In this document: positions 27,730-35,732 of the stretch, one piece after another
Layout of the letters: each line of letters starts with the position of its first letter
Position numbering within the stretch: the stretch's first letter is position 1
Assembly: GCA_015062535.1 (NCBI GenBank)
Contig: SUUK01000004.1
Location: forward strand, 62,001 to 126,000
DNA from: Alphaproteobacteria bacterium
GTDB lineage: Bacteria; Pseudomonadota; Alphaproteobacteria; RF32; CAG-239
Direction: 5' to 3'
Length of the DNA stretch: 64,000 bases
Position numbers and translations under genes: made by a program
The notes under the pieces: generated by a model
Told to the model about the DNA's origin: nothing
The model's input: only the letters and a program-made list of their open reading frames with translations
The model's database searches: none

Positions 27730-28851
27730 ATGGCAGATGATAAAAAATCAAGTACAGGCTCTCTTAATAAAGCAATGAAGTCTTTGAACTCATTGGAAGT
27801 TTCTTTTGCTCAATTTCGTGTTGGAATGTCTGGTAAAGACAGATTAAAGATATATAAAAAATTAGCATCATTACTTAGAAACCGTTTCTCTTTGATGAAT
27901 GCTTTAGATATTATGTATGATAGTATTACCAACGAAGGAAAAAACCCTGGTGAACCGATGGCTATTGCTATTGCATCATGGGGTAAATCACTTCAAAATG
28001 GTAACTCTTTTTCAGATGCTCTAAAAGGATGGGCTCCAAGCCGCGAAAGACTTATGCTTTCTGTGGGTGATATGTCAGACTTAGAAGGTGCTTTATTAAA
28101 CTTGATTAAAGTTGCTGAAGGTACAGAAAAAATGTTAAAGCCAATTATTGGTGCTATTGCATATCCTTCGTTTTTGCTTTTAATGTCTGTGCTTGTTATT
28201 TATGCTATTGGTGCATACATGGTGCCTCCAATGGAAGACGCTGCCCCTAATGCTAGATGGACTGGTACGGCAAGAGATTTGGTGGCTGTTTCTCACTGGA
28301 TACAAGACAACTGGCTTTTAGCCTTTTCTTTCTTTCCTGCATTATTTTTAGCAATTTATCTAACAATTGGTATATGGACCGGTCCAACTAGAAAAGCTAT
28401 CGATAACTGCCCACCTTGGTCTATGTATAAGCTATTTATGGGTATTACATGGCTATTGTCTTTATCTGCTCTTATTAAGGGTGGTGTGCCTATTTCAGTT
28501 GCTCTGTCAGCTCTTAGAAAAGACTCAAATAGATATCTAATAGAAAGAATAGATAAGGCCATGGATTTTATTAAAAATGGTGATAACTTGGGTCAAGCAT
28601 TGTCTAAGTCAAAATTGGATTTCCCTGACAAAGATATTGTTGCTGACCTAAAGATTTATGCTGAATTGGATAACTTTGAAGAAGCTTTGGATAGACTAGC
28701 AAACGACTGGCTTGATGCATCAGCAGAAATGGTTGAAGCAAAAGCATCAATATTGAACATGGTTGCTATGTTTGCAATTTCTGGCATTATTGCATGGGCG
28801 GTGTTTGGAGTGTTCGAAATGCAAGACCAAATTACAAGTGCTATGGGATAA
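27730..28851 (+). CDS. pilR: Type IVb pilus platform protein (GspF/PilR family)
   Basis: A 373-residue inner-membrane protein of the GspF/PilC family, the platform onto which the extension ATPase acts. A GspF cytoplasmic domain lies at about 35-140, followed by transmembrane helices near 145-168 and 190-215. A second cytoplasmic domain (about 225-335) precedes a final helix near 340-360. It begins with a good GGAGATAAACT site ten bases after the ATPase. The symbol is that of R64 PilR, the integral membrane component. No truncation. Confidence 0.9.
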   Translation: MADDKKSSTGSLNKAMKSLNSLEVSFAQFRVGMSGKDRLKIYKKLASLLRNRFSLMNALDIMYDSITNEGKNPGEPMAIAIASWGKSLQNGNSFSDALKGWAPSRERLMLSVGDMSDLEGALLNLIKVAEGTEKMLKPIIGAIAYPSFLLLMSVLVIYAIGAYMVPPMEDAAPNARWTGTARDLVAVSHWIQDNWLLAFSFFPALFLAIYLTIGIWTGPTRKAIDNCPPWSMYKLFMGITWLLSLSALIKGGVPISVALSALRKDSNRYLIERIDKAMDFIKNGDNLGQALSKSKLDFPDKDIVADLKIYAELDNFEEALDRLANDWLDASAEMVEAKASILNMVAMFAISGIIAWAVFGVFEMQDQITSAMG

Positions 28852-28855
28852 TAAC

Positions 28856-29494
28856 ATGAATGATTTTATTTTAAGAATAAAAAACTATCTAATAAAATTA
28901 AAAAAACAAATAATGCCTTATGTTTTACTTGTTGCTGAGAAAGTTAAATCAATCAATATTGATAAAGATTTTATTATAAAGATTGGTTTACCATGCCTTA
29001 TTGTTGGATTAGGATTTTATTCTTGCTCTTTTTTGCAAAGAAGTATTAAAAAAAATATCAATGATATATTTTTAATATCAGATGACATTCGTGCTCATTT
29101 TAGCAATAAACCAGATTATTGGGGGCTTTCAACTTCATATATTACTAAAAACTCTATAATTGATAAAAGATTTATTGTTAAGGATAAAATCTTACTTGAT
29201 GACGGAAAAGAAATTTTAATTGGAAAAGGAATTAATGGAGATGTTGTTTTCTTGAGAGACTTATCATTTGATATAGTGTTAAAAAATCTTAATAAGTCAC
29301 AGTGTATCTCATATTTAGAAGCAAAATTAAGCAATGCCAACCAAGTGAAACTTGAGAGCATTTCTGTTATAAATACAAATTCAAGCACTGTTTTTACTTG
29401 GGGGGATAAAATAAATTCTTTACCTGTAAAAAATTACACAGGTAAAGATGTTTGCCTAGATGAAAATAATACCATAATTTGGTCTATTAGATAA
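28856..29494 (+). CDS. Membrane-anchored pilin-like protein lacking a prepilin motif
   Basis: A 212-residue protein starting at ATG 28856, four bases after pilR, so probably coupled (an upstream in-frame ATG lies inside pilR). It has one transmembrane segment (about 40-60) and a globular C-terminal part. The last 70 residues resemble the C-terminal disulfide region of type IVb pilins: CISYLEAKL near 150 and a terminal VCLDENNTIIWSIR. The end closely parallels SCSNNANNAIALKYI of the pilin at 58715-59332. There is no G|xxxxE prepilin cleavage site. It may be a minor pilin-like or alignment component; the similarity is only by eye. Confidence 0.75.
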   Translation: MNDFILRIKNYLIKLKKQIMPYVLLVAEKVKSINIDKDFIIKIGLPCLIVGLGFYSCSFLQRSIKKNINDIFLISDDIRAHFSNKPDYWGLSTSYITKNSIIDKRFIVKDKILLDDGKEILIGKGINGDVVFLRDLSFDIVLKNLNKSQCISYLEAKLSNANQVKLESISVINTNSSTVFTWGDKINSLPVKNYTGKDVCLDENNTIIWSIR

Positions 29495-29503
29495 CTTCTT
29501 TAA

Positions 29504-30457
29504 TTAATCAAATATAGGTTGTGACTGAGCTAATCTTATAGCTTGTCTTTCGATGATTGTTGCTAAATTTAGTGTACCACTTCTAATAATTGAACGCACT
29601 GGATCAGCTTTATTTAATTCAGGATTAGCAAAAACAGTTTCAACAACTGGGTGTCTTGCACCTTCTACGCCTATGAGTTCTTGGTTTATAACAGCCAGAA
29701 TACCTCTTGATAAAATATCATAAGCAGAATTTTCACTCATACCATATGCAGCGTATTTAACTAATGATGTAATTGCATCTGTCAATGTTCCAGCGTGAAT
29801 TGATGCCAAAACAAGGTGTCCAGAAATAGCGGCTCTTAAGCACTCAACAGCAGCATCAGGAGTTCTTATTTCTCCAATAAAAATATATCTTGGATGTGAG
29901 CGAAGAGCACTTTTTAATGGGCTTCTCCAATCATCTTCAATAACCTCAAATTGTCTACAAAAACCAATAGACCCATTTACCGCCTGATATTCTCCTTCTA
30001 AAGGCATTTCAGCAGGATCTTCAATTGCATAAGCAAAACCTCCATTAATATTTAAATATTCTGCTAATAAAGATGCTATTGCAGTTGTTTTTCCTTGACC
30101 TGTTGAACCGCTCCATAAAATAAGTCCACTTTTATCAGATAGAGACAACATATATTGGATAAATCTATGATTATAGTTTAAGTTATGAATGCTTGGTGTT
30201 TTATCAGGCATTCTTCTTAAGCACCATAACTCACCTCTAACACTTGTAGAGCATTCTACACGAAAACTTGTACCTTTATAAACTAAAGAATAAGAATTAT
30301 CTATATGTTCAACGGCTAATAACTCTTTATAAAACTCTTCTTTATCTGTTGGCTCCACTTTCTTTAGACTGTTTTTATAATGTTCGTCTGATATATAAAA
30401 TTCTTTATTTTCATTAATATAAAGATCTGAAAAATTGTATTGTAAAAGTTTCTTCAT
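29504..30457 (-). CDS. pilT: PilT-like (DotB/GspE superfamily) ATPase
   Basis: A 317-residue secretion-type ATPase without the large N-terminal domain of the assembly ATPase. Walker A GSTGQGKTT is at about 117-125, an IEDPAEMPLEGEYQ segment follows near 142, Walker B is RYIFIGEIR at about 190, and a HAGT His-box follows. Size and motifs fit retraction ATPases (PilT) or the related DotB. It is convergent with the pilus operon, nine bases from its end, and 16 bases upstream of the ATP synthase b gene on the same strand. It probably powers pilus retraction, or alternatively the T4SS, whose VirB11 is not in the window. Confidence 0.85.
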   Translation of the reverse strand: MKKLLQYNFSDLYINENKEFYISDEHYKNSLKKVEPTDKEEFYKELLAVEHIDNSYSLVYKGTSFRVECSTSVRGELWCLRRMPDKTPSIHNLNYNHRFIQYMLSLSDKSGLILWSGSTGQGKTTAIASLLAEYLNINGGFAYAIEDPAEMPLEGEYQAVNGSIGFCRQFEVIEDDWRSPLKSALRSHPRYIFIGEIRTPDAAVECLRAAISGHLVLASIHAGTLTDAITSLVKYAAYGMSENSAYDILSRGILAVINQELIGVEGARHPVVETVFANPELNKADPVRSIIRSGTLNLATIIERQAIRLAQSQPIFD

Positions 30458-30473
30458 ATAGGTATTCCTAAAG

Positions 30474-31040
30474 TTAGTTTTTTATATTTATTTTACTTAA
30501 ATTCAAAATTGACTTATCTATGAGGCTATTATAATTTGCTTTTGTTAATTTTAATTTAAAAGCATCTTTTAAAATATCCATACTTTTATTTATGATAAGT
30601 CCATTTATTTCTTTATTTATATTTTCAAGAGAAATACTAACTTTACCATCAAACTCTTTTTGTTTTTGATTTAGTTTTCGGTTTAATTCTTTTATTTTTT
30701 GTTCTTTTAACTCTTCAATAACAAGCCTTTCGCCTTCAACAATATCTTTTACTTCTTTTTCTACATTTTCTAATTTTCTTTCATACTCAGCATATGTTTT
30801 TTGTGCATCTAATTTTAATGTTTCAGCTTCTTGAAATTCATTTTTTATATGATCTATTCTTTTGGTTATTAGATTATTTATTATTCTAACCGCAGGTTTA
30901 TATATCAAAGCAACAACCAAAACAAATGCAACGCCTACCCAAAATTCAGCATTTAAATAAAAAGCCTCATCTGAATGACTAACTTCAATACTTTCTTCAT
31001 TAGATAACATTTCTATCGTATTTTCTAAATTGCTACTCAT
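30474..31040 (-). CDS. atpF: ATP synthase F0 subunit b
   Basis: A 188-residue F0 b-type subunit with one N-terminal membrane helix (about 28-48, preceded by an acidic leader) and a long charged helix, forming half of the peripheral stalk. The start overlaps the b' gene by 8 bases. It is the last gene of the I-a-c-b'-b cluster, as in other Alphaproteobacteria, where the F1 genes lie elsewhere. The F1 genes are not in this window. Confidence 0.9.
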   Translation of the reverse strand: MSSNLENTIEMLSNEESIEVSHSDEAFYLNAEFWVGVAFVLVVALIYKPAVRIINNLITKRIDHIKNEFQEAETLKLDAQKTYAEYERKLENVEKEVKDIVEGERLVIEELKEQKIKELNRKLNQKQKEFDGKVSISLENINKEINGLIINKSMDILKDAFKLKLTKANYNSLIDKSILNLSKINIKN

Positions 31041-31521
31041 TTCCTACCCTTTTTAGCGCTATTTCTTTAATATCCTCGATTGTAATGTTTTTTATCTCTA
31101 TTTTTTTTACTATATCAAAAGCTAAAATTTCTGATAATTCATCTATATGATTTAATATTTCTTTTTTTTCTTTTTCTATTTTATCTTGGCTATCCTTTAT
31201 CTTTTCCTCAAGATTTTCTTCTATTTCTTCTTCTTTTTTTTCAATAAATTCTTTTAACTCTATTTCGTTTTTCTTTATCTCTTCAGAGGCATTTTTTTTA
31301 GCCGCAGTTATTTTTTCTTCATATTTGTTTAATGCATCAAAGGCTTTTTTATTAACCTTTTCTGCTTTTAAGATAAGATCATTGTATTTTCTTTTCCTCT
31401 CTTCTATAGTTTCCATTATTTTTGGAGTTATCACCTTATCCATAACAAACCAAAAAGAGAAAAATACAACAACCAACCAAAAAATTTGTGTTGTATATGT
31501 CGAAATATCAAACTGCGGCAT
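31033..31521 (-). CDS. atpG: ATP synthase F0 subunit b'
   Basis: A 162-residue b' subunit. The N-terminal PQFDISTYTTQIFWLVVVFF helix is typical of the b' form, and a charged coiled coil makes the second half of the peripheral stalk. Two different b-type subunits are usual for Alphaproteobacteria and phototrophs. It follows the c subunit gene after 15 bases. Symbol usage varies between atpG, atpF2 and atpX. Confidence 0.9.
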   Translation of the reverse strand: MPQFDISTYTTQIFWLVVVFFSFWFVMDKVITPKIMETIEERKRKYNDLILKAEKVNKKAFDALNKYEEKITAAKKNASEEIKKNEIELKEFIEKKEEEIEENLEEKIKDSQDKIEKEKKEILNHIDELSEILAFDIVKKIEIKNITIEDIKEIALKRVGNE

Positions 31522-31536
31522 TTATTTATCCACCTA

Positions 31537-31770
31537 CTAGAGCAACATCATAATAGCTATAGCTAAGCAATATAAAGCAATAGCCTCAATTGTTGCGAAA
31601 CCAACCATTGCATAACCTTTTAATTCGTTATTTGCTTGAGGATTACGACCAACATTATCAAAAAGTGTAGTCCAGAATTTTGTGATACCCCATGCAACAA
31701 CAGCCATCGGAATAGTACATAATGCTACGCTTATATATTTTGCTGCGTCTGATGATACTAAATTTTCCAT
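31537..31770 (-). CDS. atpE: ATP synthase F0 subunit c (atypical first helix)
   Basis: A 77-residue c subunit starting at ATG 31770, where GAAAGGAA forms the ribosome-binding site; an ATG five codons upstream lies in that site. The polar loop GRNP (41-44) and the ion-binding Glu62 in FATIEAIALY are conserved, with Ala after Glu as in proton-type rings. The first helix, however, reads ISVALCTIPMAVVAWG and lacks the GxGxGxG packing motif nearly universal in c subunits, and has a Pro. This could change ring packing or stoichiometry. Identity is certain from context and the second helix. Confidence 0.92.
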   Translation of the reverse strand: MENLVSSDAAKYISVALCTIPMAVVAWGITKFWTTLFDNVGRNPQANNELKGYAMVGFATIEAIALYCLAIAIMMLL

Positions 31771-31791
31771 ATTTTTTCCTTTCAATTAAAA

Positions 31792-32514
31792 TTAATGCTC
31801 ATGAAGAGCATCGCCCAAGTATATGCATGACAAGATTGTGTATATATAAGCTTGCAAACATGCAATAAATAACTCAAATGCAATAATTGCTCCATCAAAT
31901 ACTAATGGAATAACGCCTGCAATATTCATCATAATAATAAATCCTGCAAATACTTTTAACACTATATGACCTATAATCATATTCATAACAAGTCTTACAG
32001 TTAAACTAAACGATTTTGATAAAAGAGATAGCATCTCAATTGGAATAATAAGAGGTGCTAACCATAAAGGAACACTTTTAGGTAAAAAAGTCCTCAAATA
32101 CCCCCATTTTCTTTTTCGAATGCCCTGGAAAATATTATAAAACAACCCTATAATAGAAATAGCACCAACAGCTGCAAAATGGGATGTAAAAGTAAAACTA
32201 TAAGGGAAAAGCCCTAGAATATTTCCTACTAAAATAAATAAAAAAAGGCTAAATAGAAATGATAAATATCGTAAACCTTCTTTACCAATATTATCTCTAA
32301 TCATAGAATATATAAATTCATATGCACTTTCAGGAATACTTTGTGCAACGCTTGGTATCATTGTTCTTTTACGCAAACAAAGAGAAAAAACAACTATAAC
32401 ACTTAAAGCAGAAATAACCATGCAAAGAGAAGAGTTTGTAAAACTAACATCAAATTCCCCTATGTTAATAGGAGCAACTTTCTTTATTTCAAACTGATGC
32501 ATTAAATCAGCCAT
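31792..32514 (-). CDS. atpB: ATP synthase F0 subunit a
   Basis: A 240-residue integral membrane subunit that forms the proton half-channels. The essential Arg is in SLTVRLVMNMIIGH, at about residue 173, and NILGLFPYSFT marks the conserved middle helix. The size is normal. It lies between atpI (4-base gap) and atpE (21-base gap). Confidence 0.95.
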   Translation of the reverse strand: MADLMHQFEIKKVAPINIGEFDVSFTNSSLCMVISALSVIVVFSLCLRKRTMIPSVAQSIPESAYEFIYSMIRDNIGKEGLRYLSFLFSLFLFILVGNILGLFPYSFTFTSHFAAVGAISIIGLFYNIFQGIRKRKWGYLRTFLPKSVPLWLAPLIIPIEMLSLLSKSFSLTVRLVMNMIIGHIVLKVFAGFIIMMNIAGVIPLVFDGAIIAFELFIACLQAYIYTILSCIYLGDALHEH

Positions 32515-32517
32515 TTA

Positions 32518-32814
32518 TTACCTCTTTGTTTTCTCATTATCTGCTTTTTTTAAGTAACGTTCTACATTAAAAAAACCAGCTATTCCACCCAATATTGTTA
32601 GGCATATCACGAATATATCATTTAAGTCAAATATTTCATTTAATATATATCCAACACCATACCCCACAATAACACCAGATACAAGCTCTATGCTTATTTG
32701 CAAACCAATAGCCCAATTGGAAAAATCAGAATGTTTATTATCCATTTCTTCTTTGTTTTTTATTTTTTGTATCCTGTCATCTATTGATTTTATATCATCT
32801 GGCTTTTCTATCAT
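32518..32814 (-). CDS. atpI: AtpI/AtpZ-type ATP synthase assembly protein
   Basis: A 98-residue protein with a charged N-terminus and two hydrophobic helices (about 35-56 and 63-83), the AtpI plan, with SGVIVGYGVGYILNE in the first. It is thought to help assemble the c ring or aid Mg2+ supply. Its start overlaps the stop of the DsbA-like gene as TAATG. It is first of the F0 genes. Confidence 0.88.
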   Translation of the reverse strand: MIEKPDDIKSIDDRIQKIKNKEEMDNKHSDFSNWAIGLQISIELVSGVIVGYGVGYILNEIFDLNDIFVICLTILGGIAGFFNVERYLKKADNEKTKR

Positions 32815-33524
32815 TACTTAATCTCTTTTAATTTATTATTAAAGTATTCCTCAAAATCTCCATATTTTTTTGAACCTGCAATTAATTCTTTCCCATTTTT
32901 TGTTTCTATAACAAATGACGGAGTTCCTTTAATATTTAATTTAGAAATAGCGTTATCCCTTACTTGCAAAATGCTACTTGTTAGTTTTTTATTATCTTTA
33001 CAAGCACTAATTGTTCCATCATTTAACCCGTATTGTTTAGCATATTTTAACAACACATTATCATCTTTTGCAAATCTCCAATCTTTCTTAGCATATAACT
33101 CCTCTATAAAGCTATAGTAATTATTTTCTGGCATACAGTAAGACATTTTTGCTATTTGCATAGAAAGTACATCTAGAGGAAAATGCACAAAGACATATTT
33201 AATCATTCCCTTTTCTACAAAACTCTTTTCAATTTTTGGAAGAATAAATCTATGAAAATCAGAACAATGAGAACACATCATGGATGAAAATACATACATT
33301 GTTATCGGAGCTTTATCATCTCCTTTAAAACGCATCATTTCCTTTGTTAGCATCAAATCTCCATTTACTTTAACCGAAAATTCTTCTTTTGCTAAAGCTT
33401 GATTAGAAAGCACAGGAACTCCGTCTTCAAACACGAATCCTTTTGCTGTTAGATACCCATATGCGCATATAATATACACGATTAAAATTGCTAGTATTTT
33501 ACTTATTCTATTGATTATTGGCAT
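32814..33524 (-). CDS. DsbA/Com1-like thiol oxidoreductase
   Basis: A 236-residue protein with an N-terminal membrane anchor (about 8-26) and a periplasmic thioredoxin fold of the DsbA type. The active site CSHC is at 84-87, and the cis-Pro loop is in IKGTPSFVIE near residue 205. It probably introduces or shuffles disulfides in exported proteins, such as the Cys-containing T4SS and pilus proteins encoded nearby, though that link is inference. It is cotranscribed with the F0 genes (TAATG overlap). Confidence 0.88.
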   Translation of the reverse strand: MPIINRISKILAILIVYIICAYGYLTAKGFVFEDGVPVLSNQALAKEEFSVKVNGDLMLTKEMMRFKGDDKAPITMYVFSSMMCSHCSDFHRFILPKIEKSFVEKGMIKYVFVHFPLDVLSMQIAKMSYCMPENNYYSFIEELYAKKDWRFAKDDNVLLKYAKQYGLNDGTISACKDNKKLTSSILQVRDNAISKLNIKGTPSFVIETKNGKELIAGSKKYGDFEEYFNNKLKEIK

Positions 33525-33527
33525 TGT

Positions 33528-34046
33528 TTATGTATTCTCCTTTTTTGATGATATTACATTTTCACCCAATTTTATTAAAATTTCCTTTAACTCGTCACTA
33601 TTTATTCCATCAGACAATTCTAATAAATAATTTTTATCACTTTCTTCTAGTATAGGTTTCTTTTTTGATGTTTTTATTTTTTTTATTCTCATATTTGCAT
33701 TTTGGCTAATTAATAGTTTATGAATTGCCTTATAACCAAAATACGAATTTATTTTATCTAACAAATAAATTTCTCTATGTTGGAGCTCTAGCGCAAATCC
33801 TCCAACAGGCACTTCTATATGAATGACTCTTTCATCTGTTTTAGGATTAAACTTTACTTTTACGGGAGTACTAAATGAAGATATTTCAGAACCTACAATA
33901 TCTTCCCATTTTAATATAACATCAGCTTCAATAAAATCTTTAGCATCAAACGCCCCATTCATTATAGGAATAAATATACTTCCTAAACTTTCTAATTCCT
34001 TACAATGACGCTCATCAGATATTTTAATATTTGCTTTCTTTTTCAT
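33528..34046 (-). CDS. DUF721/DciA-like protein
   Basis: A 172-residue protein with the DUF721 fold: DVILKWEDIVG near residue 45 and a following strand region, the pattern of DciA, the ancestral loader of replicative helicase DnaB. The C-terminal half is Lys-rich and less conserved. It lies between xerD and the DsbA-like gene with gaps of 3-7 bases, so it is cotranscribed. Confidence 0.75.
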   Translation of the reverse strand: MKKKANIKISDERHCKELESLGSIFIPIMNGAFDAKDFIEADVILKWEDIVGSEISSFSTPVKVKFNPKTDERVIHIEVPVGGFALELQHREIYLLDKINSYFGYKAIHKLLISQNANMRIKKIKTSKKKPILEESDKNYLLELSDGINSDELKEILIKLGENVISSKKENT

Positions 34047-34053
34047 ATTTTTC

Positions 34054-34950
34054 TCATTTTTTATTTGCTAACGGATGTTTTGATTTAACCTCTTCAACTA
34101 ACCCTTTTGTTGTTATATGGGTATAGATTTCTGTTGTTACAATATGTTCATGACCTAACATTTTCTGAATAGACCTTAAATCAGCCTTTTTATTGACCAA
34201 TTTTGTTGCAAAAGAATGTCTTAATACGTGAGGATGCACTCTACTTGGTGACACCCCTGCAATAATAGAAAGTTTTTTTAAGTTTTTAAAAAAAGCATCT
34301 CTTGTTATATGCCCACTATTAGAACGTAGAGATGGAAATAGCCAATGATTATCTTTTTTTCCTAAAAAACAATTTCTATATTCACAATATTCATGAATAT
34401 CAAATGCAACTTCTTTTGAAAGAGGAACAATACGTTCTTTTGCACCTTTTCCCTTTATTCTTATTTGTTTTAGGTCATAATTTATTGAATTATCTAAAAG
34501 AGATACTAACTCTGAAACTCGTAAACCAGATGAAAACATCAGCTTTATCATAACTTTCATTCTTCTTAGAGATGGAGTATTCGAAGCATCTGAACAAATG
34601 CAAAGTAAATTGATTTCTTCATCTGTTAAAAACTTTGGTAAACTTTTACCAATTTTAGGACTTATTATATCGCTTAATGGATTTGCTTTTATAACATTTT
34701 CACTAACTAAAAATTTGAAAAACTCTTTTATTGATGAAATCTTTCTAGATATCGTTTTTGCGCAGAATCCATTCTCTCTCATAAGATTAAAATAATTTTC
34801 AATCTCATTTTTTTTTACATTTAAGATATCTATATTTTTTAGAGAATCGCTAAACTGAACAATATCACGCTTATAGGCTGATAGAGTATTTAATGACACT
34901 CCATCTTCAACTGCTTTTTTATCTAAAAATTCATCAATATAGTTTCTCAT
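34054..34950 (-). CDS. xerD: Site-specific tyrosine recombinase XerD
   Basis: A 298-residue tyrosine recombinase. A SAM-like N-terminal domain (about 1-85) precedes the catalytic domain with Arg144 (SSGLRVSEL), Lys166/168 (IKGKGAKER), His241 and Arg244 (HVLRH), His267 (LGHEH) and the nucleophile Tyr276 (EIYTH). It resolves chromosome dimers at dif with a partner Xer protein. The C-terminus KHPLA and the position divergent from aroK are typical of alphaproteobacterial XerD. All catalytic residues are intact, and the housekeeping context makes a phage or integron integrase unlikely. Confidence 0.93.
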   Translation of the reverse strand: MRNYIDEFLDKKAVEDGVSLNTLSAYKRDIVQFSDSLKNIDILNVKKNEIENYFNLMRENGFCAKTISRKISSIKEFFKFLVSENVIKANPLSDIISPKIGKSLPKFLTDEEINLLCICSDASNTPSLRRMKVMIKLMFSSGLRVSELVSLLDNSINYDLKQIRIKGKGAKERIVPLSKEVAFDIHEYCEYRNCFLGKKDNHWLFPSLRSNSGHITRDAFFKNLKKLSIIAGVSPSRVHPHVLRHSFATKLVNKKADLRSIQKMLGHEHIVTTEIYTHITTKGLVEEVKSKHPLANKK

Positions 34951-35087
34951 TTAGAAAGCTTTAGTTCTACTTGTTTTTCTATAGTTTGTGTTGTTGGAGT
35001 TATATCCTTACAAGCCAAATATGCAACACCTGCTAATAAAACAGCCATGATGATAAATAAAACATACTTATTACTTTTATTTTTCAT
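34947..35087 (-). CDS. 46-residue single-pass membrane protein
   Basis: A short gene from ATG 35087 (AAAGGAAG upstream) to a TGA that overlaps the xerD start as ATGA, so it is very likely translated and coupled to xerD. The product has a basic N-terminus (MKNKSNKY), one hydrophobic helix ending LAGVAYLAC, and a polar tail. The Cys is not in a good lipobox because the -3 residue is Tyr. No family recognised. Confidence 0.7.
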   Translation of the reverse strand: MKNKSNKYVLFIIMAVLLAGVAYLACKDITPTTQTIEKQVELKLSK

Positions 35088-35137
35088 ACAAACTTCCTTT
35101 CATTTTTTAATAATTAACTGTTGATTATTATTATTAA

Positions 35138-35178
35138 CACTATATCCTTTGTTGTAAAGTAAGAATAACGATATAGTG
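35138..35178. promoter_or_regulatory. Inverted repeat between xerD and aroK operons
   Basis: CACTATATC (35138-35146) and GATATAGTG (35170-35178) are perfect 9-base inverted copies 23 bases apart in the divergent spacer. They could be an operator for either operon or simply -10-like elements facing both ways. Not otherwise supported. Confidence 0.3.
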
Positions 35179-35186
35179 AATTAAAG

Positions 35187-35732
35187 ATGGAAAAATATAA
35201 TAAAATAATTTTACTAGTTGGCTTAATAGGTAGTGGCAAAACAAGTGTTGGGAAAAGACTTGCAAAAAAGTTATCTCTTCCTTTTATTGATGGCGATCAA
35301 GAAATAGAAAAAGCATCAGGACTATCTGTTATTGATGTATTTAAGTGCTTTGGAGTTGAAGAATATCGCGCAGGAGAAGCTCGGATAATGAAGAGGCTTT
35401 TATCTGGTCAGCCTTGTGTCTTGGCGTCTGGTGGCGGAGCTTTTGTTGCAGAGCAAACAAGAAAGCTCGCTAAAGAAAATGCTTTAACTGTTTGGTTAAA
35501 GGCAGATATTGATATTTTATACAACAGAACAACCGGCAGAAAAAGAAGACCTTTTTTGCAATGTAGCGATTCAAAAATAAAAAACAAATTACAAACTTAT
35601 ATAAATGAAGAATCACCATATTACAATGAAGCTGATATTATTGTTGAAACAAAAAATGAAAACATTGATTGCACAGTAGATAGAGTTTTAAATGCAATTA
35701 AAGAATACTATATAGCAAAGGAGAAAGCATGA
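35187..35732 (+). CDS. aroK: Shikimate kinase
   Basis: A 181-residue P-loop kinase that phosphorylates shikimate for aromatic amino acid synthesis. Walker A GLIGSGKTS is at 12-20. The shikimate-binding Asp is in FIDGDQEIE, a Gly-rich ASGGGAF lies near 80, and the lid Arg region has RKRRPFL. In many Alphaproteobacteria aroB follows aroK; here rph follows with an ATGA overlap, so aroB must be elsewhere or absent. Confidence 0.93.
   Translation: MEKYNKIILLVGLIGSGKTSVGKRLAKKLSLPFIDGDQEIEKASGLSVIDVFKCFGVEEYRAGEARIMKRLLSGQPCVLASGGGAFVAEQTRKLAKENALTVWLKADIDILYNRTTGRKRRPFLQCSDSKIKNKLQTYINEESPYYNEADIIVETKNENIDCTVDRVLNAIKEYYIAKEKA

Noticed and set aside
1-30457. Integrative conjugative element or plasmid
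   Set aside because: No relaxase, coupling protein, replication gene, integrase or att repeats are visible, and housekeeping genes follow directly. It cannot be excluded, since the left part is cut off.
29504-30457. VirB11 ATPase for the T4SS
   Set aside because: It is ~10 kb from the T4SS operon and convergent with the pil genes, and the motifs are PilT-like; virB11 would be expected beyond the left edge after virB9/virB10.
34054-34950. Phage or island integrase
   Set aside because: The motifs, KHPLA terminus and position divergent from aroK fit chromosomal XerD; no attachment repeats or tRNA are nearby.
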